Positions 53,029 to 64,000 of a stretch of 64,000 nt of DNA are shown piece by piece; within the stretch, counting starts at the first letter, position 1; each line of letters begins with the position of its first letter. Source of the DNA: Thamnaconus septentrionalis (taxonomy: Eukaryota; Chordata; Actinopteri; Tetraodontiformes; Monacanthidae). Where the stretch lies: assembly GCA_009823395.1 (NCBI GenBank), contig CM020502.1:21067944-21131943 (forward strand). Direction: 5' to 3'. Below the pieces are notes generated by a model. It was not told where the DNA came from. It worked only from the letters and a program-made list of their open reading frames with translations, and searched no databases. A program made the position numbers and the translations under genes.

Positions 53029-54409
53029 TTACCTGCAGGAGCAATCTCTCATCTCCCTCAATGACCGCCTGGTTCCACTGGATGACATCAGAGAAGGGCA
53101 GCTCCCAGCCGTTGCTCAGGAGCAGCGGGATGCACGCCGCCTAAACACAAACACAAACACGCATGCACGCATGAAGAAACGCATGGAAACACGTGGGAAA
53201 AAAAAAAAAATCACATGTGCCACTTTCAATTTAAAGCATGCCCGATGTGCTGCCCCCCCCCCCCTTCCTCCCTCCTGGTTTGCTCTTTGGCTGTGAGACT
53301 CATAACTTGAGCTGCTCCCTGCTGCTGTCGCTGGGTTGCAACAAAGCGCAGCAGAGTTTTGAACAGAAACAGCTGCCATCTCCTCTCTTCCTCCAGAAGC
53401 TCTGGAGGTTTGGTGTAAATGTGTCTGGGGTGAGGTGCGACCACTAGGGGCAGGAGAGGCGCTAACCGGAGAGAAGGAGGTGGAGGTGGAGGATGAGGAA
53501 GAGCTCTGCGCGTGGAGGTGTCGCGCTTTATAGAAGTGGATTCCCCCCCCCCCCCGTTCCCATCACACGCTGACAGCTTTTTGATGTCGTTCCACCTTTT
53601 TTCTTTTTCTCCTCCGCTCTCCTTTGGTCTCCTCCTCCACCTTTAACGTTCTTCTCCACCGATGCAGCGCTCTCGTCTTATACCCCCCCCCACACACACA
53701 CACACCCTCAACACCCCCGTCTTCCCCTCTCTTACCCGCCGTGGTCTGACTGCGGTGTTGAAAAGTCGGGCTGCTGTTTTGTTTTTTTTCCTTCTCACTG
53801 CGTTTTTGTTTTTGTTTCTTTATTTTACCCTTAATTAACCCACCGGAGAACACCGGCGGCTGCACCTGGGAATGCTGGCCATCAAAGTGCTTCCTCTCTG
53901 CTGCCGCGTTTCATCTCGGGAACAGACCTGCTGCAGGACGGCGACTGTCCGAAACAAGCAGGGGTGGAGCGGCGGGTTGCGCGAGAAAAAAAGGGAAAGA
54001 CATGAAAAAAAAGAAGGCACCCAACTGTGACAATCCCCGGCCTCCAAATATGAAACACCGCTGGAGGCTCGCCTGAGTCGCCTCCCCAGGAGGAGAGGCA
54101 CTGCGAGGGCAAATTTCAAACAATCCAGCACCCCCCCCACCTCCCCTCCCTATTCCCCCAAGTAATATGAAGCCTATATATATATGAAGTTGTTTTGGGT
54201 CTGTTTGGATTGGGGAAATGAAAGCGGGAGGCCTGAGAGCAAATCTGAATGCGGGCGACTGTGCAAATGTGTATATTGGAAAGTTGGCAGCAACTTTTTC
54301 ACCACCCTGGTAATTGCCAGTTCTTTTGTGGGCCCGCTGCTGGCAGCGAAATGAAAGTGGAAGGCTGAAAGGAGTTAGAGAGGCGGGGGAGGAAAAAACA
54401 GCGACGACA

Positions 54410-54442
<33 letters not shown>

Positions 54443-57140
54443 AAAGACTGAAATGGAACAGAGGATGACAAGACTGGGGGAGAAAGGAGACAGTGAGGTG
54501 GTGGTGGTGGTGTGGATTTGTCCATTCAGCAGACAGCGGTGAGGCAGGCCGCCACTCCTTACGGATGCTTCCGGACACACACGCACGCACGTGCACGCAC
54601 GCACACATGCACACACGCACAAAGCAAAAGGATGCCAGCTAACAGTGAAGCAGGCAGAGAGTTCGGCAGTTAGCGTATCTAAAAACAGCACCGAGTGCTT
54701 CCTGCACCGACGACGGTCGACTTGGGTGGCGGAGTGGGAACCAGGGACGGCTGGGTTGAATTGTTCCCTCACTCACTTTGGTTTTTTTTTTTATTGTTAT
54801 TATTTGGAACGCCCGGGGATTTTTCTACACTGTTTGTGTATTTTGTTTCAACGACGGCTTCAAATGAATGAAACCTCATGATTTGTTTAAGCGCGTGCCT
54901 GACTCTGTGTGTGTGTGTGTGTGTGTGTGTTGTATTAATGGGCTCACTTTAGTCAGGCAGAACAGCACGTCAGGCATTTACAGCTACACGCGCACTTGAC
55001 TGCGAGAAAACACTTGCAGATGTGACCATTAAGGTGTCGATAACCAAAGACAGGGCCACGTAAACCGCCGAACTGGAACATAAACATTCCGTATTCTGAG
55101 AGTCGCGCGTGTGAGAGAGCAGTGGTGCCGCTGAATCAAAGCCGTTTCTCAGGGAACGCGCAGTTTAACGGGACGGCGCGACGCAGACGGAAACGCTGCA
55201 GCTGAGCCTCGGACGGCCGGCGGCCGTTTTTTTTTTTTTTTTTTTTTGCCGGCATGCAGCAGCGACGAGGGGGAGGTGAGTTGTTTTCGGCGTGCGCGTG
55301 TTTTCTGGGAAAAGAGGTCATGGAGACCTCGGGGAGGGTGAGTGGAAGGGCAGCGGCGGAGGTTTCTTATTGTGTGCACGACAAAAGCCTTTCATGCAAA
55401 AGCGACAGATTTACACAGGTTAACACGCAACTTTTCATGCTGTCAAAGATCTTGTGTCAGGTTTGGTTTTTTTTTAGGTCATGGTCACACACTATACACA
55501 CCCCGGACTGCGCTAAAGTAGATTTGTTCAGTTTGTCTTCCAAAAACACCAACGAAAAAGCACAAAAAACCAAGATAAACCTTCAAAAACGCAGACTTAG
55601 CCTTCTGTTTGCAGCGTCCTGCAAAAACACACGGCTTAAGCTTGCTGCTAAAACTGATGCTTCGTTGCAGCTGACACATGATTGGAAGAGGTACAAAAAC
55701 AAGGTGGCCATTAGGAAACCGCCACCCCAAAGGATGCCATCATGAACATAGGAGAGATTCCAGCTCCTTGTGATGTCACAAAGGCTTCCAAAATGTCCTG
55801 TTGCCCCACTCAGTTGCACAAGCAGAAGAAGTAGAAGACATCATCTTCAACTACTGGGCACTGCACCAACAGGCTGGAGACACTTCATGCTAGAAAGAAC
55901 ATTTTTGCACAATACCAGACCTTTCAATTGGCCTGGTAACAAACCAAGCCAGTGGTTGAGTTACTGTTTTGTTCTGTGGAAAACATCGATAGTTAGCAGC
56001 TCTCAGCTCTGACAGATGAGAGTTAATCTGGAAATCTTTTGTCGGCGCAGTACGTAATTGTTGTTTTGGATTCCTGATCAATAATGGCACACGGTGTCAA
56101 ACCAGCCGAGGCCGCGCTAACTAATTGTCTGCTTCATCTTAATAAGTTGACACATTTGATGCGCAAAAAGAAATACTCACGTTCATGCAGCGTCACATTG
56201 TGAATCAAAACTCGGCTGCCTTGTGGGTCTCTGGTAAACACCCCACCTGTTGCGTTTTCATCATTTTTTCAGATAATTGGTGTTTGTGTGCACAGTGTGG
56301 TGCAGGCTTTCCCTTTGCGCGTATTCTGATTGGAATTAATGCGGCAGACAAGGAAAGTACACAGTGGCCTTTTGTTCCATATCTTTTTTTTTTTCTTTTC
56401 AAAATGAGGCGAAAGCCTTGATGCCATGCAAGCCCGAGCTCCTCGCGGTGATTTGCGAGGGTTATAAACTTTAAATCATTAGGCTGCGGCACTCTGTGGT
56501 TTTTCCTTATCGGGTTCCAGAGGCATTGGTTTACAGTTCAGCAGCTGATAACAGCCTGGTCCAGGGGGGTAAAAAAAAAACAAAACATGACTCATGAGCT
56601 GGAATACGTTTATCCTTGAAACAACAGCCAGCAGACATTGACACATAAACAGGCAGAAAGTAAAACCCCTAAACTTAATTAGCAGGGATCAAAGCCACGA
56701 GTGAAATGAAAAGCGCAGTTGCATGTTGCGAGTGGCTGGGAGCTCAAACTGCGAGCTTATCCGTGCATCAGTGTGGGTGTGATCGTATTTGACTGTTGGC
56801 AACATTTAGCAAGAAACCGCAAATGTTATCGCGCTTTGATGTGTGCGTTGCCCAGTTCTAATGGCATTTCCCAACTGCTTTCCAAGCTGGCCCCACCCAC
56901 TCTGGATCAGCGATAAAAGTGAGCGTGCTGGCAAGCAGAGGAAAAATAAATGAATAAAATAAAAACTCCAGCACAGCACAGTCGTGTGAATTCTAATCGT
57001 GAATACAGTGCACGGGTTCTGACGGCGGTGAACAGGAAATACCAACCTGTAGGGACTCGAGGAAGCGAAAGGAGCCCAGGCGTCGACCTCTCGGAACCAA
57101 ACAGAAGGTTGAGTTGTGGAGGAGCTCCTGGTAGTCAAAC
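43897..57140 (-). CDS. ext1: exostosin-1, heparan-sulphate co-polymerase; exons 2-11 (exon 1 beyond right edge)
   Basis: Golgi glycosyltransferase that, with EXT2, extends heparan sulphate by alternating GlcA and GlcNAc. Minus-strand exons: 57140-57047, 53140-53033, 51484-51365, 48834-48702, 47815-47697, 47618-47523, 47132-47046, 46945-46785, 44345-44174, 44082-43897. Lengths 94, 108, 120, 133, 119, 96, 87, 161, 172 and 186 match human exons 2-11 as I recall them, except exon 8, which is one codon short. Exons 2-4 hold the end of the GT47 exostosin domain ([36 protein letters not shown]). Exons 6-11 hold the GT64 GlcNAc-transferase domain with the acidic [10 protein letters not shown] motif, [27 protein letters not shown] and [15 protein letters not shown]. 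The end reads [20 protein letters not shown]...KKYKDLERA and stop. All splice sites are GT-AG and phases are consistent. The N-terminal exon (cytoplasmic tail, membrane anchor, most of GT47) is not in the window. Which teleost ext1 paralogue this is cannot be settled here. Confidence 0.96.
44346..46784 (-). other. ext1: ext1 intron 9
   Basis: A 2.4 kb AT-rich intron between exons 9 and 10, bounded by GTAGCA and CACAG. No exon or defined transposon recognised. Some T-runs and TTATT words in the middle. Confidence 0.7.
48175..48685. mobile_element. hAT-like miniature element beside the ext1 exon 5 donor
   Basis: The left end TAGTGTTGCAGTACTCAAGA and the right end, inverted, AGTGTTGTAGTCAAGACC form terminal inverted repeats. 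Inside are many CTTGGTCTCG / TCTCGGTC repeats typical of this fish family. Flanks CGTGGAGGG and CGTGGCGGG form a probable target duplication with one mismatch. The right end lies 16 bases inside ext1 intron 5, next to the exon 5 donor. Confidence 0.7.
48835..51364 (-). other. ext1: ext1 intron 4
   Basis: A 2.5 kb intron bounded by GTGAGT and CGCAG. It holds the best copy of the palindrome CTTTGTGA-TG-TCACAAAG (49766-49783) and otherwise unassigned DNA. Confidence 0.7.
51485..53032 (-). other. ext1: ext1 intron 3
   Basis: Bounded by GTAACC and CTCAG. The first bases after the donor run straight into a (CA)n microsatellite on the minus strand (52980-53027). No exon recognised in the rest. Confidence 0.7.
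52980..53027. repeat. (TG)n microsatellite at the ext1 exon 3 donor
   Basis: About 24 units starting 6 bases from the exon 3 end. On the minus strand the intron begins GTAACC and then CACACA. Confidence 0.95.
53141..57046 (-). other. ext1: ext1 intron 2
   Basis: A 3.9 kb intron bounded by GTTGG (donor) and TTTAG (acceptor). It holds a (GAAA)n tract, a (TG)n tract, poly-C and poly-T runs, and one copy of a TTGTGATGTCACAA palindrome. No coding exon recognised. Confidence 0.7.
54412..54443. repeat. (GAAA)n repeat
   Basis: Eight GAAA units in ext1 intron 2; a (TG)n tract follows at 54907-54930. Confidence 0.9.
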
Positions 57141-58894
57141 CTAAGAGAGGGAAAGACAGTTACAGTATGTTAGCCGGTTTGAAAGCACCCGATGTTTAGA
57201 TCCCAATGGGAGGAACAAAGATGAAAAACATGTGAAACTGTGTAAAATTGTTGTGCAGAAAGTGCAATAGACCACAACAACAGGCAAGTTTGAACAACTC
57301 GTCAGTGGCTTCGACCATTTACTGCATGAGGTTATTGATGGCAAGAAGAATTCCAAAGAGTTGAGGCAAACTTGAGCAATTGCACTAAAGCAGTTGACAT
57401 CTTTACAAGAAATAAAACTTTCAATGGCAACAGGGAGGGTATAGGCCAATGCAATAGTGGCAGAAATAAAGAAACTCAAGTTAATTCATAACAAAATGGA
57501 AAGCCATTAGAACAGAATTAGCGCAAAAACAAATCCAGATGTGTGAAAAAATTCAAAGATCGTAATCGTTGGTAGTAAATAAACCAAGGTAGGGACGGCC
57601 GCAAAACTTTAAGTTCCAGAATAACTCGTCTGCCAGCGAGGTGACACGGGCTTCCTTTCATGTACCGTATTTTACATCCGTCATGCATAAAACTCCTGCA
57701 GGATTCGGCCGTAATGGCTCATAATATGAGCGGCCGTAAATCCTCTCCGTCGTTTTTGAATCTGAACTGCTCCTGAAGGGGCTCCGTTGCAGTGGCAGTG
57801 GCCACGTACACAGATACCCGCTGTGGGAAGGAAGGTCCATCCATCACTGAGCTCTTAAGCAAATTCACCTTCGTCTTGGCCCTGTATTGATTCTGGGCTG
57901 CAGACTCGCGCCACACTGGGACGCTTCAAGTCTCTCGCTGTGTTGTGGGTTCTGATGCTGTGCCGTGCATCAGAACCCAAGGCTGAGCTCCGCTCTGACC
58001 TCGTGTTTCATTTGGCCGCTGCTGGCCTCGACATCAGTGCCGGACTCCAGGCCGGTGGGCAGCGGCTTCGTGTTTTCAGTCCAGTGTGTAATATGTGGCT
58101 TGATTTATGATTTTTATATTGGTATAAACTTAATATACAGCCCATAAATACATTAATCAAAGTGTAAAATTGCAGCACAATAAAAGTTATTTGGTTTTCC
58201 TACCCATAGAACGGTTCTCATATATACAGAGGAATATACATACTGTATAGCAAGGTTTTTGCTCTCAATTAGCTGCCATCTTGCACCACCATATTTCTAA
58301 GGAAGCCCAGTGTGGACAATCTAGCCCACCTGGCAGCACATTTCGTAATTAGGATGACTGCTCGCATCTTCGAATCAACCAACCAAGAAGAATGTGGACG
58401 AGGTATCCAGGTTTGGGTGCGCACGTTACCGTAGCTCACTGGCAAGCTTAGGAGGGGGAGAGATAGTGAAAGTCGCTGCAATCTAAAATGTAACCACATG
58501 ATGTTGCTGTTTCTTCCTCAAAATCTCCAAATATTACACGTTTAATCTTTAAAGAAGCGCTAGAGCTACACTGCCTCCATTTTGTTTCTCTGAGCAGCGG
58601 CTTTCTGCTTGTTTATTTGCAAAAGCTACGTCGCTGAGAAAAATGAGACTTCCATTAATCTCCTCGCCGGCCGAGTCATTTATTTTACCCTCCCACAGTG
58701 AAAAGACGCAGGCCTCTTCCGTTGCTCCCTGGACAAGGGAACTGCTTCTACAGCTTTGTGAGTCTCACTTTAATGACAGGCAGCCTTGTGGGGGCGCTCC
58801 TCTCAACACTCACACAGTTTTAAAAGATGTCCATAAATCACAAATGCATTTTCTCCGGCGACGCTCAGAGTCGTTTCATTGGAGCAACTGCATT

Positions 58895-58930
58895 CGTCTA
58901 TCCATCCATTTTCTATCACCGCTTCTGCTG
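58895..58930. repeat. fragment of the fish TCCATCCATTTTCTAT repeat
   Basis: CTATCCATCCATTTTCTATC followed by ACCGCTTCTGCTGC is the hallmark of an abundant dispersed fish repeat. Limits and class cannot be defined from this copy. Confidence 0.5.
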
Positions 58931-60620
58931 CACTCAATCAATCACACGATCCTTTGTATGTCTTTTGAGTTGCTGTGGACATGAAGCAATAAATATTCAA
59001 GAGGGCCAACTTGCTGACATGGACAAACCTGAGTACAGCAGAGGATGGGTCTTCATGTGCATTCTTCACTACAGGCAGAAACGGAAAAAAAGGTATATCT
59101 GACATTGGTATGTAACATAAAACACTGTTGAGAAACGGACGGTATTTACAAAACCCTGCAACCTTGCAGTGACGCGACGGAGCTTTTCAGGTTGTGGTGT
59201 AACGCCATTGTACGTAATATGACCTGTAATTGCAAAAGGTTCCTAACAATATGTATATACTGTACTGTACTGTACTGCAGTGTAATCAGCCAGAGCAGTT
59301 TCTTTTTTATGAGCAATCTTAATCTGCACAATTTCACTGTGTGTGGGGGCTTCGATGAAACAGTGCAGCAACACATTCCCAGTGCAGCAACACATTCCCA
59401 TCGTGCCTCGCTTGTGCAAAGACTTTATATTTTCCCCTGAATGATTTAGAAAAGGAAACTCGCTGGGAATTTGCGCCCAAAATCTTGTTCTGACCTCAGG
59501 GTTTGTGTAAACACGGCTCGAGTGTGAGAATGATGCTCTTCGTGCTTATCCACATCCATACACCCAGATGGGACGGCAAATTAAATAAGGCATTTCCTGC
59601 TTAATTTTTTTTTTAAATAAACAAATAAAAAAAACCCTCCTTGGGTAAATACGTTATGCTGCTTAGTATGAGACCCCATTCACTTTGGTTCCGTGCAACG
59701 TGCGTGCAGCGCATGCATATGTACGTTTGCACGTTCTTACTGTGAGCCACTGGGACCCCCCACCGCCCCACAGCCTCCACCCCTCGCATGCTCTGCACTG
59801 GCGGTGAGGCTGATCTGCTTGGTCTGACCCACTTTCGGCCCTGCGCCTGCTGTTCCTGCGTGTTCGTGTGCATTCGCATTTGCATCGGCGCGCTCAACAA
59901 CGCGCGGCTAAGAGTCATCCCGCCCATGAAATCGTGTCCGTCTGTCGTCGCGCTGGCTGGTGTCTCGGCCTCGACCCCGGAGTCTGAGGCGGCTGCCCTG
60001 TCTACTCGTGTTCCATTAATGAGGGACACTGCTGAAAACTCAAGCAAGTAAATCATTTAGTAGCGCGGGTAGACGATCGGCCCCGTTGTGCTACTGTTCT
60101 CCCTTCTACTCCCGTCTACCTGTTCTTCTCTTTTACACTTCCAGTTTGGCGTCGTTTGTGTTTTTTCCCCTTTAGTCGTGGTTCAGTGTCAGTGCAGCTT
60201 CAGATCATCAGCCGCAGCTCGCTGGATATTTTTTTAAATCTTTTTTTGGGGGGACCGCGCATTCTCTGTAAACCCCAGAGACGGTTGTGATGTGGTAAAA
60301 AACGCCACCAACTCAGATCTGCAGCCGGCTTGGCGCCAACCACCGTGCACACCATGTTCAAAGTCACTTCGGTCCCCTTTCTTCACAGTTCTGGCTCTCG
60401 CTTTCAACTCCAGCAAGCCCTCTTTCTCCACATCTACATGGCTGAATGTGTTGAGTCGCTGCCATTTTATTGGCTGATTAGCTGCTAACAAGCAGCTGAG
60501 CATGTTCTCTGATCAAGTACTTCATGAGTGTTCAGAAATGAGGCAACTTGCATTTAGGATGACTGTGTGAATAACCCTGTATTCAAGTTTTTTAATTTTA
60601 ATTCGTTATAATGCCATGCG

Positions 60621-61432
60621 CACTACTGCTCAAAAGTTTGGTGTCAGTAGCTGCGTTTTCCATTACAGTTTTTCGCAAAATAAAAGCGATATTTCCAAAA
60701 TTTTGACAAATTGCGATTTGCAGGTGTTTCCACTGAATGGTGTGAAGCGCATAAGCTGTAATTCTCGTTACTTGAAGTGAAATGGTCAGGTGACCCCGTA
60801 AGTCTTTCCATTACACTTTCACGATATACCTCTATATCGATACGTCTGAAAAACCACCTCACGACAGCATAAAAACATTTTAGCATTCCAAGTTTAGGCG
60901 TTTCCATCACCAGCTTTTTATTGTGATATTTCGGTTTTGCGCAATTCAAGGGGTCATGGAAACGCAGCTACTGACTCATTTCTGCATTGACCTCCATTGC
61001 AACCAGTTTTATGAAATAAAGATGTTGAATGCTCCGCGATTTTAACGAGTGCACAAAAATCAGTCAAGATGTGCTTAACAAGTATGGGAACATTTTAGTG
61101 TTTCAAGAAAACAATTTCCAACGTCTAATAAAAAGTGATTGAGAGAACTCCAAGTGTGCAAAATTCTGTGTGAACACACAAGCAGTAGGCTGTTTTGAAG
61201 AGCCTAAAATATAAACCATGACGCTTTGTTTGCTGTGGTTTAGCACACACAACTAAGTGTGATTATATTTCATTTTGTAGACATTTTTGCATCTTTTGAA
61301 GCAATTTTAAAGCACTCAACCTCGCTAAAATCACATTTACTAAGACATTCAAGGCAATTATTTCATGAAACTGCTTATAATGGAGTTGAATGAAGAAATG
61401 AGTCCGTGACCCCAAACTTCTGAACGGTAGTG
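60621..61432. mobile_element. miniature transposon, family A copy 2, interrupted by family B
   Basis: It starts CACTACTGCTCAAAAGTTTG and ends with the inverted form (...CAAACTTCTGAACGGTAGTG). Its interior matches the copy at 17.6-18.2 kb in reverse orientation (for example TCTAATAAAAAGTGATTGAG against CTCACTTTTTATTAGA). Bases 60648-60970 are a second, different element inserted close to the left end, so the A element without the insert is about 490 bases. Confidence 0.7.
60648..60970. mobile_element. miniature transposon, family B copy 2, nested in family A
   Basis: The ends TAGCTGCGTTTTCC and GGAAACGCAGCTA are inverted repeats. The interior ATATCGATACGTCTGAAAAA and CACCAGCTTTTTATTGTGAT match the copy at 18.6 kb. 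It sits inside a family A element and therefore inserted later. Confidence 0.7.
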
Positions 61433-61971
61433 TTGATAAAACTTGCTGACTTATATCAGAGAGAAAAGCCACTGACACAGCTGGCTGGTTCTGGGACGGG
61501 ACTAAATAATGAGCTGGCCGGCGTCAACACCTCTAACCTTGCTGCGAGACGCTCGCTCACAACTGCCCCCACGTTAAAAAAGCAGCGCCGCCAAAGAGAC
61601 AGATGAAGTGAGAAAGAGTAAGAGTAGCAGAGCCCACAGCCGTGTTCCTGCGAGATGGTGTCGGGAAGCTAACCACAGTCATGTCATCCCGCACCAGGAA
61701 GTCTGGCAATAGCAGGGGTGCTATTCTTCCCCACTGCCAGTCAGAGACTCGTGAAAATGATTTTGAAACCTCAATTATGAGGCAGCAAAGCAAGGCAGTG
61801 TTGCTACTGGCGATGAACCACATTTTTAGGTCGGACATATGGCTATAAAGAAAAGTTATACCACAGAGTGCAGGGTTTGACTGAGAGAGAAAAAAAAACC
61901 CCCGACACGATCCTTGTTCAACCTCGACTCCTTCAACAGGGTTATTCACGCTGCCTGGCTGGATTTTTGAT

Positions 61972-62214
61972 TTGAAGCACAAAGGAAGCCTGTCAGCTAT
62001 TGTGGAAGCCAAAGTAGAAAGACATTTTTCCCTCCCAGGTCTCCGTCCCAAAGGTTACAAGCCCAAAAAGAAAAAAGGAGAAGACAGTGTGGAATCTCAA
62101 CCGTGCAAAAGGAGAAAAGACTCAACAATGACAGAAACCGAGGTAAAAGAAGAGAGACACCCAAGAAAACCACCAGGACGCTTTTACACAGCAGCTCGCA
62201 AGCTAGTAGATTAG
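61972..62214 (+). other. lysine-rich open frame of unknown origin in ext1 intron 1
   Basis: Eighty codons open without an ATG start (a TGA precedes a TTG) and end in TAG. The peptide is basic (KGYKPKKKKGED, KRRKDSTMTETEVKEE, ending RFYTAARKLVD), with a composition more protein-like than its surroundings. It is on the plus strand, opposite ext1. It may be a fragment of a retroposon or a processed retrocopy, since a CAATAAA tail follows. I do not recognise the family. Confidence 0.25.
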
Positions 62215-62324
62215 CTTGCTAGCTTTGACCACAAGACAAATATTATCAAAAGGTGCAGATACCTTTTATCTTTTTTTTTTAAATTGAACTGAATTGATTT
62301 ATTAACACCTGACCTTCCTGCCAT

Positions 62325-62375
62325 AATTTTGTTGAATATTTTGTGCAATGACAATAAAAATCTATCTATCTATAA
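62325..62375. mobile_element. 3' tail of a fish retroposon in ext1 intron 1
   Basis: TGTGCAATGACAATAAAAAT followed by (CTAT)n is the common end of fish LINE-like elements. The body upstream is not clearly recognisable, but a lysine-rich frame ends about 110 bases before it. Confidence 0.45.
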
Positions 62376-63362
62376 AATGACCAAACGAAGGAAAATGCGT
62401 CTGATTTAGGTGAATTGAGTTTAAAAAAAAAAATCCAATTCATGTAGAAAAATGCACAGTCTCAACTCAAACATTACACAACATTTCATTTTCAAACAAA
62501 CAAAAAAAAAAAATCAAGCTAGTGAATGACTTAATGAACGCTCTTGGTCCCCGAACAGCTTAAGTTTCCCTCAGCAATGCGGGCGGCCGACATTTGATTG
62601 GAGCGAAAGAAAAAAGCACAGCGCGTATTAAAATTCATCAGGAAGTCCAGACGCACCGCGTGAGCTGCTGCTCTGTGCCAGTCTGATGTGCAAATTTTCC
62701 AGCACGAACCAAACTCAAACAAACTCGCTTGTGTGATTTAAAAACACACACAGACACACACACACACACACAAATTTGTTCTTTGGAATTTTCGCTTCAC
62801 GGGAATGCTCATCATCCCTGCAGCTCCCGAGTTGCCTGGCTAATTGCCGTCGCGGCGCCGCTTTGTGTGTGTGTGTGTGTGTGGGCCTCTGCGCCGCAGT
62901 CTGCCGAAACACGACGTCCTTCACGCGTTGACAACCCGCTGATGTCTCGCCACGTTTTTTTTCTCGTCTCATTGCTGAAATCCATCTGCATCGCGTGTCG
63001 TTTGGTTTGGTTTAGTGGATGAAAGACGGCAAACGTGTTTACGCCCGCGCGAGTTTGTGTGTCTTTACGTCTTGTTGTTACACAACGCTCCATCCTCCCT
63101 AATTCCAATTCGCTGGGCTCCCAGCAGGGGCTGCGTACAGTTAAATATTAAGCGTCCAATGTGGAGCCAATCTGCGTCTGAGGGATGGGAGGAGCTGATT
63201 ATGCAGTCAGAAGACACACAAGCGCGCACGCACACACACACATTGAAGCCCGCTAGATGTTTTCTTATTTTGCTCTTTGATAGCTGCATTCTAACAGACA
63301 TGGAAAAACACAACTCGACACAGACTGTAGAATTTCTTCCTCACACACACTGCACTCCCACG

Positions 63363-63394
63363 CACAGCACAGCACAGCACAGCACGGCACAGCA
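63363..63394. repeat. (GCACA)n pentanucleotide repeat
   Basis: Six GCACA-type units with one G variant, in ext1 intron 1; (CA)n and (GT)n tracts lie nearby at 62747-62772, 62865-62882 and 63466-63491. Confidence 0.85.
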
Positions 63395-64000
63395 AGGGTC
63401 CGTCTCAGTTTGACAGCACTATCAGCGAAGGTGTGTTTCCCTTGTATGACGCCATCCTGAGACGGCGTGTGTGTGTGTGTGTGTGTGTGTTTATCTAGAC
63501 TGATAACAGACTGGGCTCGGCTCGGCTCAGCGTCCTGTGGTGAATGCGGAGAATTCAGATTTCTCTTTTCAAAGAGCGGCGGTAGCGGCACCAGCTTGCT
63601 GTGAAAAGCTCCACAGACTTCAGCGAGGTGAGCTATCGGAGCCTTTTGTGACATCACAAAGGGAACCTTCTCTCGAAAGGCATTCTTAAGCAAGAATTTT
63701 CTGAAAAGTGGAGCAGAAAAAAGGAAGCCAGTGATGGATGAGAGTGTCAGATGACTGTCGGAGCCACCAACTCATGCATGTTGAGCCACTTTTTCAGCTA
63801 CATGGAGGCCAGTGGTGGGCGTGGCCACCCCATCATTGGAGTAAAGGTCTTACACTTCCACACTACAGCGTCTCAAGTCATATCATTGTTGATTATTGTA
63901 CAGTCTCTTTTTAAATAGGTAATTTTATGTGTATGCATTAAATCGGTATCTTGTATTTCTGAAACGATGACTGTCCTGGATGTTCTTGGCGGAAACAAGA

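Larger units (their letters stand above)
57141..64000 (-). other. ext1: ext1 intron 1 (continues past the right edge)
   Basis: No frame with the EXT1 N-terminal half (about 320 codons in one exon) occurs here, so exon 1 lies further right; the first intron is the very large one in vertebrate EXT1. The stretch holds a nested miniature transposon, a fish-type dispersed repeat near 58899, microsatellites and a small lysine-rich frame, listed separately. I see nothing else of note. Confidence 0.75.

Noticed and set aside
53911..54525. 204-codon open frame on the minus strand
   Set aside because: It crosses the (GAAA)n and poly-C tracts of ext1 intron 2 and consists largely of Ser, Phe and Pro from simple sequence.
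61557..62051. 164-codon open frame on the minus strand
   Set aside because: No family resemblance. It overlaps the antisense of a lysine-rich frame whose composition explains the lack of stops.
57141..64000. ext1 exon 1 within the window
   Set aside because: The N-terminal half should appear as one minus-strand frame of about 320 codons with KKNGFKVYVYP-like motifs; none is present.

Overview
The window is vertebrate nuclear DNA, most likely from a percomorph-type teleost. Genes are split by GT-AG introns. Long (CA)n/(TG)n runs and fish-type miniature transposons are frequent, and CpG-rich blocks mark promoters. No bacterial, viral or CRISPR structure is visible. All recognisable genes lie on the minus strand, so they read from high to low coordinates.

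From right to left: (1) 43.9-64 kb holds the 3' two thirds of an EXT1 gene (heparan-sulphate co-polymerase). Exons 2-11 are all found with intact splice sites, and every exon but one has the length I recall for the human exon. The large first coding exon lies beyond the right edge, so 57.1-64 kb is intron 1. (2) 31.9-42 kb holds three tandem copies of a thiopurine S-methyltransferase (TPMT) gene, each with one non-coding and eight coding exons, spaced about 3.7-3.9 kb apart. Copies 2 and 3 are open. Copy 1 carries a one-base deletion that breaks the frame unless a splice donor 4 bases downstream is used. (3) 23.2-31.9 kb is intergenic, with one well-delimited hAT-type element. (4) 22.5-23.2 kb is the first coding exon and CpG-rich promoter of syndecan-2 (sdc2). 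The remaining 22.5 kb to the left edge is sdc2 intron 1, with no exon found in it but several sequence blocks that look like regulatory elements.

Syndecan-2 is a core protein that carries heparan sulphate, and EXT1 polymerises that chain, so the two outer genes belong to one pathway; TPMT, between them, is an unrelated cytosolic detoxification enzyme. Human SDC2 and EXT1 are both on chromosome 8q, which fits shared ancestry of the block, while human TPMT is on chromosome 6. The most informative observations are in the TPMT array: a frameshift with a possible splicing rescue, three different splice donors at one homologous junction (GC, microsatellite-derived and canonical GT), a gene-conversion tract, and a rewritten C-terminus shared by two copies. 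Nested and splice-site-adjacent miniature transposons are also notable. I did not find a convincing wholly new biological system.
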